Shown here in pieces: positions 1-7,786 of a stretch of DNA of 64,000 bases (positions are counted from its first letter, which is position 1; each line of letters opens with the position of its first letter). The notes beneath the pieces were generated by a model that made no database searches, had not been told where the DNA came from, and saw only the letters and a program-made list of their open reading frames with translations. A program made the translations under genes and the position numbers. The stretch comes from Tepidicaulis sp002389665. Its GTDB lineage: Bacteria; Pseudomonadota; Alphaproteobacteria; Parvibaculales; Parvibaculaceae. Location: NCBI RefSeq assembly GCF_965222285.1, contig NZ_OZ244942.1, positions 2,294,001-2,358,000 of the forward strand, written 5' to 3'.

Positions 1-542
1 AGACACCGCTCGCGGGTCTTCTCCTGCGCGGCGCTCTTAGCCGCGCGCTTCTCGGCAGCATTCTTGTTGGAACGCCGGACCGGCGCCCGCGCATCCAGCG
101 CCAGACGCGTGGTCAGCACGGCATCTGCCCGTGCCCGTGCCAGCAGTCCGCCGCCCTCGTCCGGCTCCATCTCCAGAATGCGGCATTCGCCAATTTCCCC
201 GTTTGCAAGCACCCCGCCGATAAAAGCCGACAGAAAATTGCCCGGCACGGCACGCGCCGCAGCAAGACGCAGGTACTGCCGCGCAGGCTCAGCCGAACCT
301 GCCGCCCGCAGCGCATTGACCCGGTGTACGATCTGCCGCGCAGGTTCCAACACCTGCTCCCCCAGCGGCGTCAGCGAGACGCCCCTTCGGCTGCGCTCCA
401 AAAGCCTGCCGCCAATTTCCTGCTCAAGCGCAGCAATACCCGCCGAAAGGGTCGGCTGGGTCACAAAACAGCGCCGTGCGGCGGCTGTCATGCCGCCTTC
501 CTCCACCGCCGCCAAAAAGAAGCGCAGATGCGTCACATTCAT
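1..542 (-). CDS. LysR-family transcriptional regulator, partial (3' end outside window)
   Basis: Reading from ATG at 542-540, the first 60 residues form a typical LysR winged helix-turn-helix: MNVTHLRFFLAAVEEGG, then AAARRCFVTQPTLSAGIAAL and the family signature RRGVSLTPLGEQVL. The effector-binding domain should start near residue 90. From about residue 155 to the window edge the frame becomes rich in K, A, E and R (NKNAAEKRAAKSAAQEKTRER), which is unusual for a LysR effector domain and may be an insertion or a frameshift. The gene diverges from aidB, so it may regulate aidB and itself through the palindrome at 557-574. The target and ligand are unknown. Confidence 0.85.
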   Translation of the reverse strand, partial: MNVTHLRFFLAAVEEGGMTAAARRCFVTQPTLSAGIAALEQEIGGRLLERSRRGVSLTPLGEQVLEPARQIVHRVNALRAAGSAEPARQYLRLAAARAVPGNFLSAFIGGVLANGEIGECRILEMEPDEGGGLLARARADAVLTTRLALDARAPVRRSNKNAAEKRAAKSAAQEKTRERC

Positions 543-556
543 AGGCAAATACTATG

Positions 557-574
557 GATAATATCAATATTATC
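557..574. promoter_or_regulatory. Perfect AT-rich palindrome, candidate LysR operator
   Basis: GATAATAT-CA-ATATTATC is an exact 8+2+8 inverted repeat in the gap between the divergent LysR gene (start 542) and aidB. LysR regulators commonly bind interrupted AT-rich dyads in such gaps, so this is the best operator candidate. Binding is inferred. Confidence 0.5.
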
Positions 575-638
575 AATTTTTCTTATTTAACTCACGCTCC
601 TAGGCTGGCCCCGATTTTGACAAGTGACGGGAAAGCTC

Positions 639-2279
639 ATGTTCACAGCCTTGGAAGATCTGCCAAGCCGCAACCAGCCCGCGCCCCTGAGCGGCTATAA
701 CGCCTATGCCAGCCACAAGGCGCTGCGCGAAGCCATTAGCCGCGAAGCACCAGGCGCGGACGATACCCGGCTGCACGAGCTGGGGGCGACCGTCGGCAGC
801 GCCGAGGTACAGGAACTGGTAAAGCGCGCCCATGAAAACCCGCCCCGCCTCCTTGCCCGCGATGCGGCGGGCGCGCGGCTCGATGAAGTGATCTTTCATC
901 CAGCCTGGCACGACTGGATGCGCATCTGCATCGGCTCCGGCGCTCATTCACTCGGTTGGACCGATGAGCGGAAAGGTTCCGATGTCATCCGGGCGGCCCT
1001 CTTCTTGCTGCTGAACGAAGCTGATCAGGCAATAGCATGTCCGCTTGGCATGACCCATTGCTGCATTCCGGCGCTGGAAACCGACAAAGAGATCGCCGCC
1101 CGGTGGCGCCCGCGCATCACCTCCACCGCCTATGATCCGCGCAGCCTGCCTGCCGGCGAAAAAACCGGCCTGCTCATCACCATGGCTGTGACGGAACAGA
1201 TTGCCGGCACCGACCTTAAGCAAATCGAGACGCAGGCCCTCCCCGATCCTGCAACGGGCGGCTATCTGCTGAGCGGACGGAAATGGTTCTATTCCGTCCC
1301 CCAGGCGGACGGCGCGCTGGTGCTCGCCCGCACCAAGAGCGGCATCAGCTGCTTTCTCATGCCCCGGTTCCGGCCCGATGGCACGCGGAACAGCATTTAT
1401 CTGCACCGCCTGAAAGACAAAGCCGGCGACAGAGCCAATGCCTCAAGCGAAGCGGAACTGAAAAACGCCTGGGCACAGCGTCTTGGCGCCGAAGGGCGCG
1501 GCTTTGAAGTGATGTTCAAAATGATCCAGAACACCCGCTTCGATGTTGCCCTCTCATCGCTGGGGCTTATGCACCAGGCGGTTGCCCAAGCGCTCCACTA
1601 TGCCGGCGGACGCATGGCATTCGGCGCACCGCTCAAAGACCTGCCGCTCATGGAAAACGTGCTGGCAGACCTGTCTCTTGAAAGCGAAGCCGCGCTCGTT
1701 CTGGCCATGCGCACGGCCCGCGCCATCGATGATGCCAAACACGGCGACAAACAAGCGGCACGCTTCGCCCGGATCGCCGTCGCTCTACATAAATATTGGA
1801 CCTGCAAGCGAACGCCCTGGGCAGCTTTCGAAGCGATGGAAGTGTTCGGCGGTAACGGCTATATCGAAGACCGCCCCATGGCCCGGTTATACCGCCAAGC
1901 CCCCCTCAACAGCATTTGGGAAGGTTCGGGCAATGTGCTTTGCCTGGATGTATTGCGCGCCATTCGCCAGGACGGTGAAGCCTATGCCGCCGTGCTTGGC
2001 GAAATCGCATTGGCAAAATCCCACTGCGCCCTCCTCGACGATATACTGCGCGAGCTGGAGACATACCGCAGAGCACCGCCGGAAGAAGCCGCCGCGCGCC
2101 AATTCACCGAGAAACTGACGCTTGCGCTCCAGGCCTCTCTTCTCATCCGGTTTGCCCCGGCTTTTGTGGCCGATGCGCTTTGCGCCTCCCGCCTTGCCGC
2201 TTCATACCGCGGCGCCTTCGGCACCTTGCCGCATGGATGCCGAAACGGAGAGATCGTCGCCCGCGCGGCGCCTACCTAA
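639..2279 (+). CDS. aidB: AidB-like acyl-CoA dehydrogenase family flavoprotein
   Basis: The 546-residue product resembles E. coli AidB (541 aa) along its length. Shared segments include the N-terminal FHPAWHDWMR motif, the flavin-binding MAVTEQIAGTDLKQ, KWFYSVPQADG, LHRLKDKAGDRANAS and the C-terminal NSIWEGSGNVLCLDVLRA. AidB is an FAD protein of the adaptive response to alkylating agents. It binds DNA, and its in vivo reaction is unclear. I chose ATG 639 because it aligns with the E. coli start and follows GGGAAAG. GTG 624 would add five residues. No ada or alkB gene is nearby, so the control here may be the divergent LysR gene rather than the Ada system. Confidence 0.92.
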   Translation: MFTALEDLPSRNQPAPLSGYNAYASHKALREAISREAPGADDTRLHELGATVGSAEVQELVKRAHENPPRLLARDAAGARLDEVIFHPAWHDWMRICIGSGAHSLGWTDERKGSDVIRAALFLLLNEADQAIACPLGMTHCCIPALETDKEIAARWRPRITSTAYDPRSLPAGEKTGLLITMAVTEQIAGTDLKQIETQALPDPATGGYLLSGRKWFYSVPQADGALVLARTKSGISCFLMPRFRPDGTRNSIYLHRLKDKAGDRANASSEAELKNAWAQRLGAEGRGFEVMFKMIQNTRFDVALSSLGLMHQAVAQALHYAGGRMAFGAPLKDLPLMENVLADLSLESEAALVLAMRTARAIDDAKHGDKQAARFARIAVALHKYWTCKRTPWAAFEAMEVFGGNGYIEDRPMARLYRQAPLNSIWEGSGNVLCLDVLRAIRQDGEAYAAVLGEIALAKSHCALLDDILRELETYRRAPPEEAAARQFTEKLTLALQASLLIRFAPAFVADALCASRLAASYRGAFGTLPHGCRNGEIVARAAPT

Positions 2280-2280
2280 C

Positions 2281-2316
2281 AAAAAACCCCGGCGCTGCGA
2301 AGTGCCGGGGTTTTTT
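2281..2316. terminator. Bidirectional intrinsic terminator between aidB and rpoD
   Basis: CCCCGGC (2287-2293) pairs with GCCGGGG (2304-2310). Six A residues precede the stem and six T residues follow it, so it can end transcription from both aidB on the plus strand and rpoD on the minus strand. Confidence 0.9.
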
Positions 2317-2336
2317 GCTTGCCGTTGCAGCAAGGA

Positions 2337-4337
2337 TCAATTGTCGAGGAAGGAACGCAGTTTGCGGCTGCGGCTCGGGTGCTTCAGTTTGCGCAGCGCC
2401 TTTGCTTCGATCTGGCGGATACGTTCGCGCGTCACCGAGAACTGCTGGCCGACTTCTTCCAGCGTGTGGTCGGTATTCATGCCGATGCCGAAGCGCATAC
2501 GCAGCACGCGTTCCTCGCGCGGGGTGAGCGAGGCGAGAACCCGCGTCGTCGTCTCGCGCAGGTTCGAGTGAATGGCCGCATCGATGGGCAGCACCGCATT
2601 CTTGTCTTCGATGAAATCGCCGAGGTGGCTGTCTTCTTCGTCACCGATGGGCGTTTCGAGGGAAATCGGCTCCTTGGCGATCTTCAGCACCTTGCGCACT
2701 TTTTCGAGCGGCATGGCGAGCTTCTCGGCCAGCTCCTCCGGCGTCGGCTCGCGGCCGATTTCGTGCAGCATCTGGCGCGAGGTGCGCACCAGCTTGTTGA
2801 TCGTCTCGATCATATGCACCGGAATACGGATGGTGCGCGCCTGGTCGGCGATCGAACGGGTGATCGCCTGACGGATCCACCAGGTCGCATAGGTCGAGAA
2901 TTTGTAACCGCGGCGGTACTCGAATTTATCCACCGCTTTCATCAGGCCGATATTGCCTTCCTGAATGAGATCGAGGAATTGCAGCCCACGGTTCGTGTAT
3001 TTCTTGGCGATGGAAATCACGAGGCGGAGGTTCGCTTCCACCATTTCCTTCTTGGCCTGGCGCGCCTCGCGCTCACCCTTCTGCACCGTGTGGACGATGC
3101 GTCGGTATTCGGAAATGTCGAGACCGGTTTCCTGCACCAGTTCCTGAATTTCCGCGCGCAGGTTTTCCAGCGTGTCTTTTTCTTCCTTGGCGACGGAAGA
3201 CCAGCCCTTGGCTTTCAGCTTGGCCACGCGCTCGACCCAGTTCGGGTCCATCTCGTTGCCGTAATATTGCGTGAGGAATTCCTGGCGCTTGACGCCGTGG
3301 CTTTCGGCAAGGCGCAAGAGGCGCCCTTCCAGCATCATCAGGCGTTTGTTGATGGCGTAGAGCTGCTCGACCAGGGAGTCGATACGGTTGTTGTTGAGCG
3401 AGAGGCTTTTGACTTCCTCGACGATCTCATCGCGCAGCTTCTTGTAGCGCTTCACCTGCGCCGAAGAGAGATCTTCGTTCTGCAGCACCAGCTCGTGCTT
3501 CTGGTCCTGCAGCTTGCGCAGCTTCTTGTAGTTCGAGGCGATGGCGTCGAAAGTTTCCAGAACTTTCGGCTTCAGTTCCGCTTCCATGGCGGCGAGGGAG
3601 AGCGAGTTCTCGTTATCCTCGTCGTCATCGTCGTCGTTTTCCTGAACCTCGTATTGCTCTTCGACCTCGCGGCCTTCGGCTTTCGCCTTCTCGCGTTCGA
3701 GCGCGGCCTGACTGCGGTCGATCTTTTTCGCGTCGGGCCCGGCATAGGTCGCATCGAGGTCGATAATATCGCGCAGCAGAATCTTGCCGTCATTCAGCTC
3801 GTCGCGCCAGATGATGATAGCCTGGAAGGTCAGCGGGCTTTCGCAGAGCCCGGCGATCATGGTTTCGCGGCCGGCCTCAATACGCTTGGCAATGGCGATT
3901 TCGCCTTCACGCGAGAGAAGCTCGACGGAGCCCATTTCACGCAGATACATGCGCACCGGATCGTCCGTGCGCTCCAGCGTGGTCGACGTGCTTTCGCTTT
4001 TGGTAACGGCGGAGGAGGCAGCCTTGGCGGGCACGCCGGCTTCTTCGTCCTCGTCGTCTTCTGCCGCGCTTGCTTCTTCGCTGCTGTCTTCGGTTTCGTC
4101 GTTCTCCACAACGGTGATGCCCATCTCGGAGAGCATCGCCATCGTGTCTTCGATCTGTTCGGAGGAAAACTCTTCGGACGGCAGAACTTTGTTCAATTCG
4201 TCATAAGTGACCCAGCCGCGCGCCTTGGCGGCTTTGATCATCTTCTTCACGCCAGCATCGGACATATCCAGAAGCGGGCTGTCGCTGCTCTCCGCCGAGG
4301 ATTCCGTCTCTGCCGTTTCCGCCGTCTTGCTCGCCAT
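2337..4337 (-). CDS. rpoD: RNA polymerase primary sigma factor RpoD
   Basis: This 666-residue housekeeping sigma-70 factor directs RNA polymerase to most promoters. Region 1.1 covers about residues 20-80 and is followed by an acidic stretch. Region 1.2 begins at DPVRMYLREMG. A large non-conserved region with a second acidic run (NDDDDDEDNEN) leads into region 2 with KKYTNRGLQFLDLIQEGN and FSTYATWWIRQAI. Region 4.2 lies at the C-terminus with VTRERIRQIEAKALRKL. The start is ATG 4337 with GGAG eight bases upstream. The gene follows dnaG on the same strand, the usual alphaproteobacterial order, but the intervening 540 bp here contain a broken dnaG end. Confidence 0.98.
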   Translation of the reverse strand: MASKTAETAETESSAESSDSPLLDMSDAGVKKMIKAAKARGWVTYDELNKVLPSEEFSSEQIEDTMAMLSEMGITVVENDETEDSSEEASAAEDDEDEEAGVPAKAASSAVTKSESTSTTLERTDDPVRMYLREMGSVELLSREGEIAIAKRIEAGRETMIAGLCESPLTFQAIIIWRDELNDGKILLRDIIDLDATYAGPDAKKIDRSQAALEREKAKAEGREVEEQYEVQENDDDDDEDNENSLSLAAMEAELKPKVLETFDAIASNYKKLRKLQDQKHELVLQNEDLSSAQVKRYKKLRDEIVEEVKSLSLNNNRIDSLVEQLYAINKRLMMLEGRLLRLAESHGVKRQEFLTQYYGNEMDPNWVERVAKLKAKGWSSVAKEEKDTLENLRAEIQELVQETGLDISEYRRIVHTVQKGEREARQAKKEMVEANLRLVISIAKKYTNRGLQFLDLIQEGNIGLMKAVDKFEYRRGYKFSTYATWWIRQAITRSIADQARTIRIPVHMIETINKLVRTSRQMLHEIGREPTPEELAEKLAMPLEKVRKVLKIAKEPISLETPIGDEEDSHLGDFIEDKNAVLPIDAAIHSNLRETTTRVLASLTPREERVLRMRFGIGMNTDHTLEEVGQQFSVTRERIRQIEAKALRKLKHPSRSRKLRSFLDN

Positions 4338-4521
4338 TCAACGATCTCCGATCATGCACCATGGATCATGACCATAAAGCACAAGGCCTTTCGCGACCCT
4401 TTATGTGGACGATCTAGTCCGGTCGCGCACGCTTGCCAGTTGTGCCGTGTGGTTTAAGGCTTGTTCCCAACCCCTCCTAGGAATAGCCCGTTATATTTCA
4501 TGACCCGCAGCTATGTTGTGC

Positions 4522-4868
4522 CTATTCGCTGTTCGAGAATCCGCCAAGCTCCGCCTGCACGGCTTTAAGCCTTGCCAGATTCTCTTCGGTCATCTCCTCA
4601 GCCAGTGCTCGTTCAGCCGCCTTCAATTCGGTTTGTAAATCCGATGCGTGCCTGTGCCGGTGAAGCAAGTGAAGGAACCCGTGTTCCGCTTCTTCAACCG
4701 AGGCATCGATCCGGGCAAACCGTTCGCTCATAAGCGAGGGCGCGTGCGTCAACCGCCGGGCGAGTTCCGAAAAAACCCCTGTGATTCAAGTGGTCCCCCA
4801 GCACTTCCCTTTCAAGAGGCGCATGGAGGGCGGCTATATCTATGATTTCATTGCGTATTTTGTCAAGA
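4522..4868 (-). pseudogene. Displaced native 3' end of dnaG (frameshifted remnant)
   Basis: Just after the stop of the intact dnaG, the minus strand continues with primase-like C-terminal sequence in two frames. The first (about 4868-4783) reads FLDKIRNEIIDIAALHAP then LEREVLGDHLNHRGFF. After a run of six T residues the frame shifts and reads RELARRLTHAPSLMSERFAR, ending near EENLARLKAVQAELGGF at 4522. This matches by eye the pattern of the same domain in the intact gene (NEI, then L-x-GRG-x-x-G-I). The best reading is that it is the original end of dnaG left behind after the 3' half was replaced. A 76-codon frame with a TTG start (4752-4522) exists but has no convincing ribosome-binding site and is unlikely to be a gene in its own right. 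Confidence 0.7.
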
Positions 4869-4877
4869 AAAAGAGAA

Positions 4878-6794
4878 TCACGACGCCATGGCATTTAAAT
4901 CTGAAGTTCCGGCCCGCTGATCGGCCTCAACCTTGCGCTTTCTATATTCAGCGCCAACGAAATAGAAATGCCCATCGTACCCTCTTAGGGAATTATTCCT
5001 AAGCTCTGCAGCTAACCAATTAACTCGATTGCAGAAATCTTTAAGATGCACCTCAGAGTCGGTCAATTGCAGTGCCTCTTCGTTAATCTCATAAAATTGC
5101 CCCCAGGCAATCAACAACTGCAACGTAGCTAGAAAAGATTCTTCTGCCTCCTCAAAAGGCCTATCTTGTCCGGCCTTTAGCTGCGCAACAACGGACGACC
5201 GTATCCGATAAATAATTCCATCAAGCCCCCGCCCTTTTAGCGTTCGCAGTAGAATATCAGGATCGGTGATCTCCAATATTACACTTGCACGTACGATCTC
5301 ATTTACAAGATTCCTGAGGCCCGAAGTTCGAAAGGCAACCCTCTCCAGTGCTTCGAAATATTCAGACGCAATCCGGGGATGATTGAGTGCGTGAGCAACC
5401 AAATCGACCTCTGTCCGTTCGAACGGATCGGGGATTTTTGACCTAGCTTGCTTGCCGACAATATCGAGTTGCGGAGGCTTTCTTTTATCTTGCCCGATCT
5501 TTTGGCGAACATTCCAGCCAAAAACATCAGCAAAATGCTGCCACAACTTGTCCTTCAGAGTTCGTTTGTAGTGCCGTTTAATGCGGTCGTCGGCAATAGT
5601 TTCAAGAATGCCCTCAAGCTTTGTCTCCAACCGCACTCGATCATCTGGTGTCTGAAGTCTTTCTCCCTGAACAACCCAGTTGCCAACCAAATCAGAAAGC
5701 GGAACGGCTGCCTGAAGCAAATCAGACATTTGCTCCGCCCCCCCTCCGCGAATGATGTCGTCGGGATCGTTCCCATCAGGCAAAAGAGCAACTCGCACCG
5801 AGTGCCCAGGCTTCAACAAGGGAAGTACTCTCTCCATTGCTCTAAAAGCCGCCTTCACCCCCGCTTTGTCCCCGTCGAAACAGAGAATGGGTTCGGGCGC
5901 CAGACGCCAGAGAAGATCGATCTGGTTTTCCGTCATCGCCGTGCCGAGCGGGGCGACCGCGTGTTCAAAGCCGGCCTGCGCGAGCGCGATGACATCCATA
6001 TAGCCTTCGCAGGCGATCACGGTGCCCGCGTCATAAGCGGCTTTGCGCGCGCGGGCGTAATTGTAAAGCACATGGCCTTTGTGAAAGAGCGGCGTTTCGG
6101 GCGAGTTCAGATATTTCGCCCGCGCATCCGGATCGAGCGCCCGCCCCCCGAACGCAATGACGCGCCCGCGCGCATCTTCGATGGGAAACATCAACCGGTT
6201 GCGGAACCGGTCGTAAGGCTCCTTGATGTCCTCACCGCCGATAATGAGCCCGGCTTCGATCATCTGGGAAATCTTGACGCCCTGCGCCTGCAGCGTTTTC
6301 AGGAGCCCGTGGCGCTGATCGGGCGCATAGCCGAGCCCGAAGCGCTCCACCGTCTCTGCTTTCAGCCCCCGGCGCTGCAAATAAGCGCGCGCTTCGGCGC
6401 CGTGCCCGCGCGTCAGCCCGGCGCGGAAATAATCCTGCGCCATTTTCATCACGTCGATGAGGCCGGTTTGCTGTTTTTCCCGCTCGGCGGCGCGCGGGTC
6501 GCGCTGCGGCATTTCAAGTCCGGCTTCGCCCGCCAGCCGCTCCACCGCTTCCAGAAAGCTCAGGTTCTCGGTCTTTTCCAGAAACTTGATGACGTCGCCA
6601 TGCTCGCCCGTCGAAAAGCAATGATAGAACTGCTTTTCGTCATTCACCGTAAAGCTCGGTGTCTTTTCATTGGAAAAGGGCGACAGCCCCATGAACTCCC
6701 GGCCATGGCGCTTGAGCTTGACCTTCCGGCCGACCACGTCCGACACACGGACACGGGCCTTCAGTTCCTCAAGAAATGACTTCGGGAAACTCAT
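4878..6794 (-). CDS. dnaG: DNA primase DnaG, apparently chimeric (native 5' half, foreign 3' half)
   Basis: DnaG makes the RNA primers for replication and binds DnaB through its C-terminal domain. The 638-residue protein has an N-terminal zinc-finger-like domain (GLSPFSNEKTPSF, YHCFSTGEHGD) in which three of four expected Cys/His ligands are Ser, Ser and Thr. A Toprim catalytic core follows, with EGYMD and CFDGDKAG. ATG 6794 is preferred over TTG 6797 because GGAG lies seven bases upstream. GC content changes abruptly near 5850-5880: hand counts give 45/60 at 6121-6180 but 25/60 at 5041-5100 and 24/60 at 4981-5040, and AGA and ATA codons become common. Residues from about 312 onward therefore look imported, with the crossover at the conserved FDGDKAG region. 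Confidence 0.95.
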   Translation of the reverse strand: MSFPKSFLEELKARVRVSDVVGRKVKLKRHGREFMGLSPFSNEKTPSFTVNDEKQFYHCFSTGEHGDVIKFLEKTENLSFLEAVERLAGEAGLEMPQRDPRAAEREKQQTGLIDVMKMAQDYFRAGLTRGHGAEARAYLQRRGLKAETVERFGLGYAPDQRHGLLKTLQAQGVKISQMIEAGLIIGGEDIKEPYDRFRNRLMFPIEDARGRVIAFGGRALDPDARAKYLNSPETPLFHKGHVLYNYARARKAAYDAGTVIACEGYMDVIALAQAGFEHAVAPLGTAMTENQIDLLWRLAPEPILCFDGDKAGVKAAFRAMERVLPLLKPGHSVRVALLPDGNDPDDIIRGGGAEQMSDLLQAAVPLSDLVGNWVVQGERLQTPDDRVRLETKLEGILETIADDRIKRHYKRTLKDKLWQHFADVFGWNVRQKIGQDKRKPPQLDIVGKQARSKIPDPFERTEVDLVAHALNHPRIASEYFEALERVAFRTSGLRNLVNEIVRASVILEITDPDILLRTLKGRGLDGIIYRIRSSVVAQLKAGQDRPFEEAEESFLATLQLLIAWGQFYEINEEALQLTDSEVHLKDFCNRVNWLAAELRNNSLRGYDGHFYFVGAEYRKRKVEADQRAGTSDLNAMAS

Positions 6795-6879
6795 CAAACA
6801 CTCCAGATACGGCTATTGGCCGACTTGCAACAACGCTAGCCAGCTTGCCCAATAGACTCGTTTAGGATCGGAGTGTAAC

Positions 6880-6917
6880 GAGCGGCAATGCCATTGAAAA
6901 GTAAGACAATGCCGCTC
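6880..6917. repeat. Inverted repeat between yqeY and dnaG
   Basis: GAGCGGCA (6880-6887) is the exact reverse complement of TGCCGCTC (6910-6917), with a 22-base AT-richer loop. No T-tract follows on the minus strand, so it is not a standard terminator. It could be a leader structure for dnaG or a processing site. Confidence 0.35.
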
Positions 6918-6960
6918 AGAAAATCACCAAAAACCGCACTTTCTCAAGAACTGGAGCACC

Positions 6961-7416
6961 TCAGGCGCTCAAAATCGCTTTGACCGAGGCCCCCGCCTTG
7001 CCGAAATCCATCTGCCCGGCATAGCGCTTTTTGAGCTCGCCCATCACCTTGCCCATGTCTTTCAGGCTTTCCGCGCCAAGATCGCTGACGACGCCCTGCA
7101 CCGCTTCCTTCACTTCATCTTCGGAAAGCTGCTTGGGCAGGAATTCCTGAATGATGGCGATTTCCTCGCGCTCCTGCTCGGCCAGTTCCAGGCGCCCGGC
7201 CTGCTCATAGGTCGCAACGGATTCGGTACGCTGCTTGATCATCTTGGCCAGGATATCGAGGATTTCCTCATCCGAGACGCCGTCGGGCTTGCCCGCGGTG
7301 CGCGCGGCGATATCGCGGTCCTTGATCGCGGCCTGCATCAGGCGGAGCGTCGCAACGCGCCGTTTATCCTGCGCCTTCATGGCTTCTTTCAGCGCCGCAT
7401 TAAACTGGTCGCGCAT
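6961..7416 (-). CDS. GatB/YqeY domain protein
   Basis: The product is 151 residues, the usual length for the YqeY family. It starts MRDQFNAALKEAMKAQDKRR and includes VSDEEILDILAKMIKQR and EFLPKQLSEDEV. The family shares its helical C-terminal domain with the GatB subunit of the tRNA-dependent amidotransferase and is often found next to dnaG and rpoD. Its cellular role is not established, and tRNA binding is inferred from the shared domain. An AGGGA-type ribosome-binding site precedes ATG 7416. The gene lies upstream of dnaG on the same strand with a 166-base gap. Confidence 0.93.
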   Translation of the reverse strand: MRDQFNAALKEAMKAQDKRRVATLRLMQAAIKDRDIAARTAGKPDGVSDEEILDILAKMIKQRTESVATYEQAGRLELAEQEREEIAIIQEFLPKQLSEDEVKEAVQGVVSDLGAESLKDMGKVMGELKKRYAGQMDFGKAGASVKAILSA

Positions 7417-7581
7417 TCCCTGCCTCTCGCTCTCATGCCCGCCGCCCCCGAAAAGGGATTAAAGACTCACCGGCAGGCTCCAAAGGAAGCGAGAAAGCTA
7501 TCTCAAACCGGGCGCTGGCGCAATCCGCCAAGGTCCCGCTAAGCAATTGGAATTAAAGAGTTTTTCTTTTCGCTTAGAGGG

Positions 7582-7610
7582 TTGACGCTTTGCCCGGCTT
7601 CCCTTAGGTT
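7582..7610 (+). promoter_or_regulatory. Candidate sigma-70 promoter for carA
   Basis: TTGACG (7582-7587) and TAGGTT (7605-7610) are separated by 17 bases, upstream of carA and its leader ORF. The -35 match is strong and the -10 match is moderate. It predicts a leader of roughly 165 bases before carA. Confidence 0.5.
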
Positions 7611-7666
7611 CCGCGCAATTTGCGCTTGGGGGCAGCCTGGCTCCCGCCCCTCCTCAGGAGAATAGT

Positions 7667-7786
7667 ATGATCGGCCCGAAGCCACAGATGCGGGAACCCG
7701 TTTGCGAGGTTTCCCGGCAGAGTCGGCTGCCCGGATGCCGGACGCTCCAGGGCAGCGCCCATAAAGCTCAAGGAGACAGAACATGA
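7667..7786 (+). CDS. Short leader ORF translationally coupled to carA (39 codons)
   Basis: ATG 7667 has an AGGAG site six bases upstream. The frame stays open for 39 codons and ends in a TGA that overlaps the carA ATG (bases ATGA at 7783-7786). The peptide begins MIGPKPQMREPVCEV and contains five Arg, three of them in the last 23 residues, four written CGG and one AGA. Strong initiation plus stop/start overlap suggests a leader peptide or upstream ORF controlling carA, whose product makes carbamoyl phosphate for arginine and pyrimidines. I recognise no homologue. It could instead be a chance frame in the leader. Confidence 0.45.
   Translation: MIGPKPQMREPVCEVSRQSRLPGCRTLQGSAHKAQGDRT

Noticed and set aside
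2319..4457. 712-codon plus-strand frame opposite rpoD
   Set aside because: It is the antisense of rpoD, with low-complexity sequence and no family resemblance.
4522..4752. 76-codon frame considered as a separate small gene
   Set aside because: It continues in a shifted frame from clear primase sequence upstream, has a TTG start with no convincing ribosome-binding site, and fits better as a dnaG remnant.
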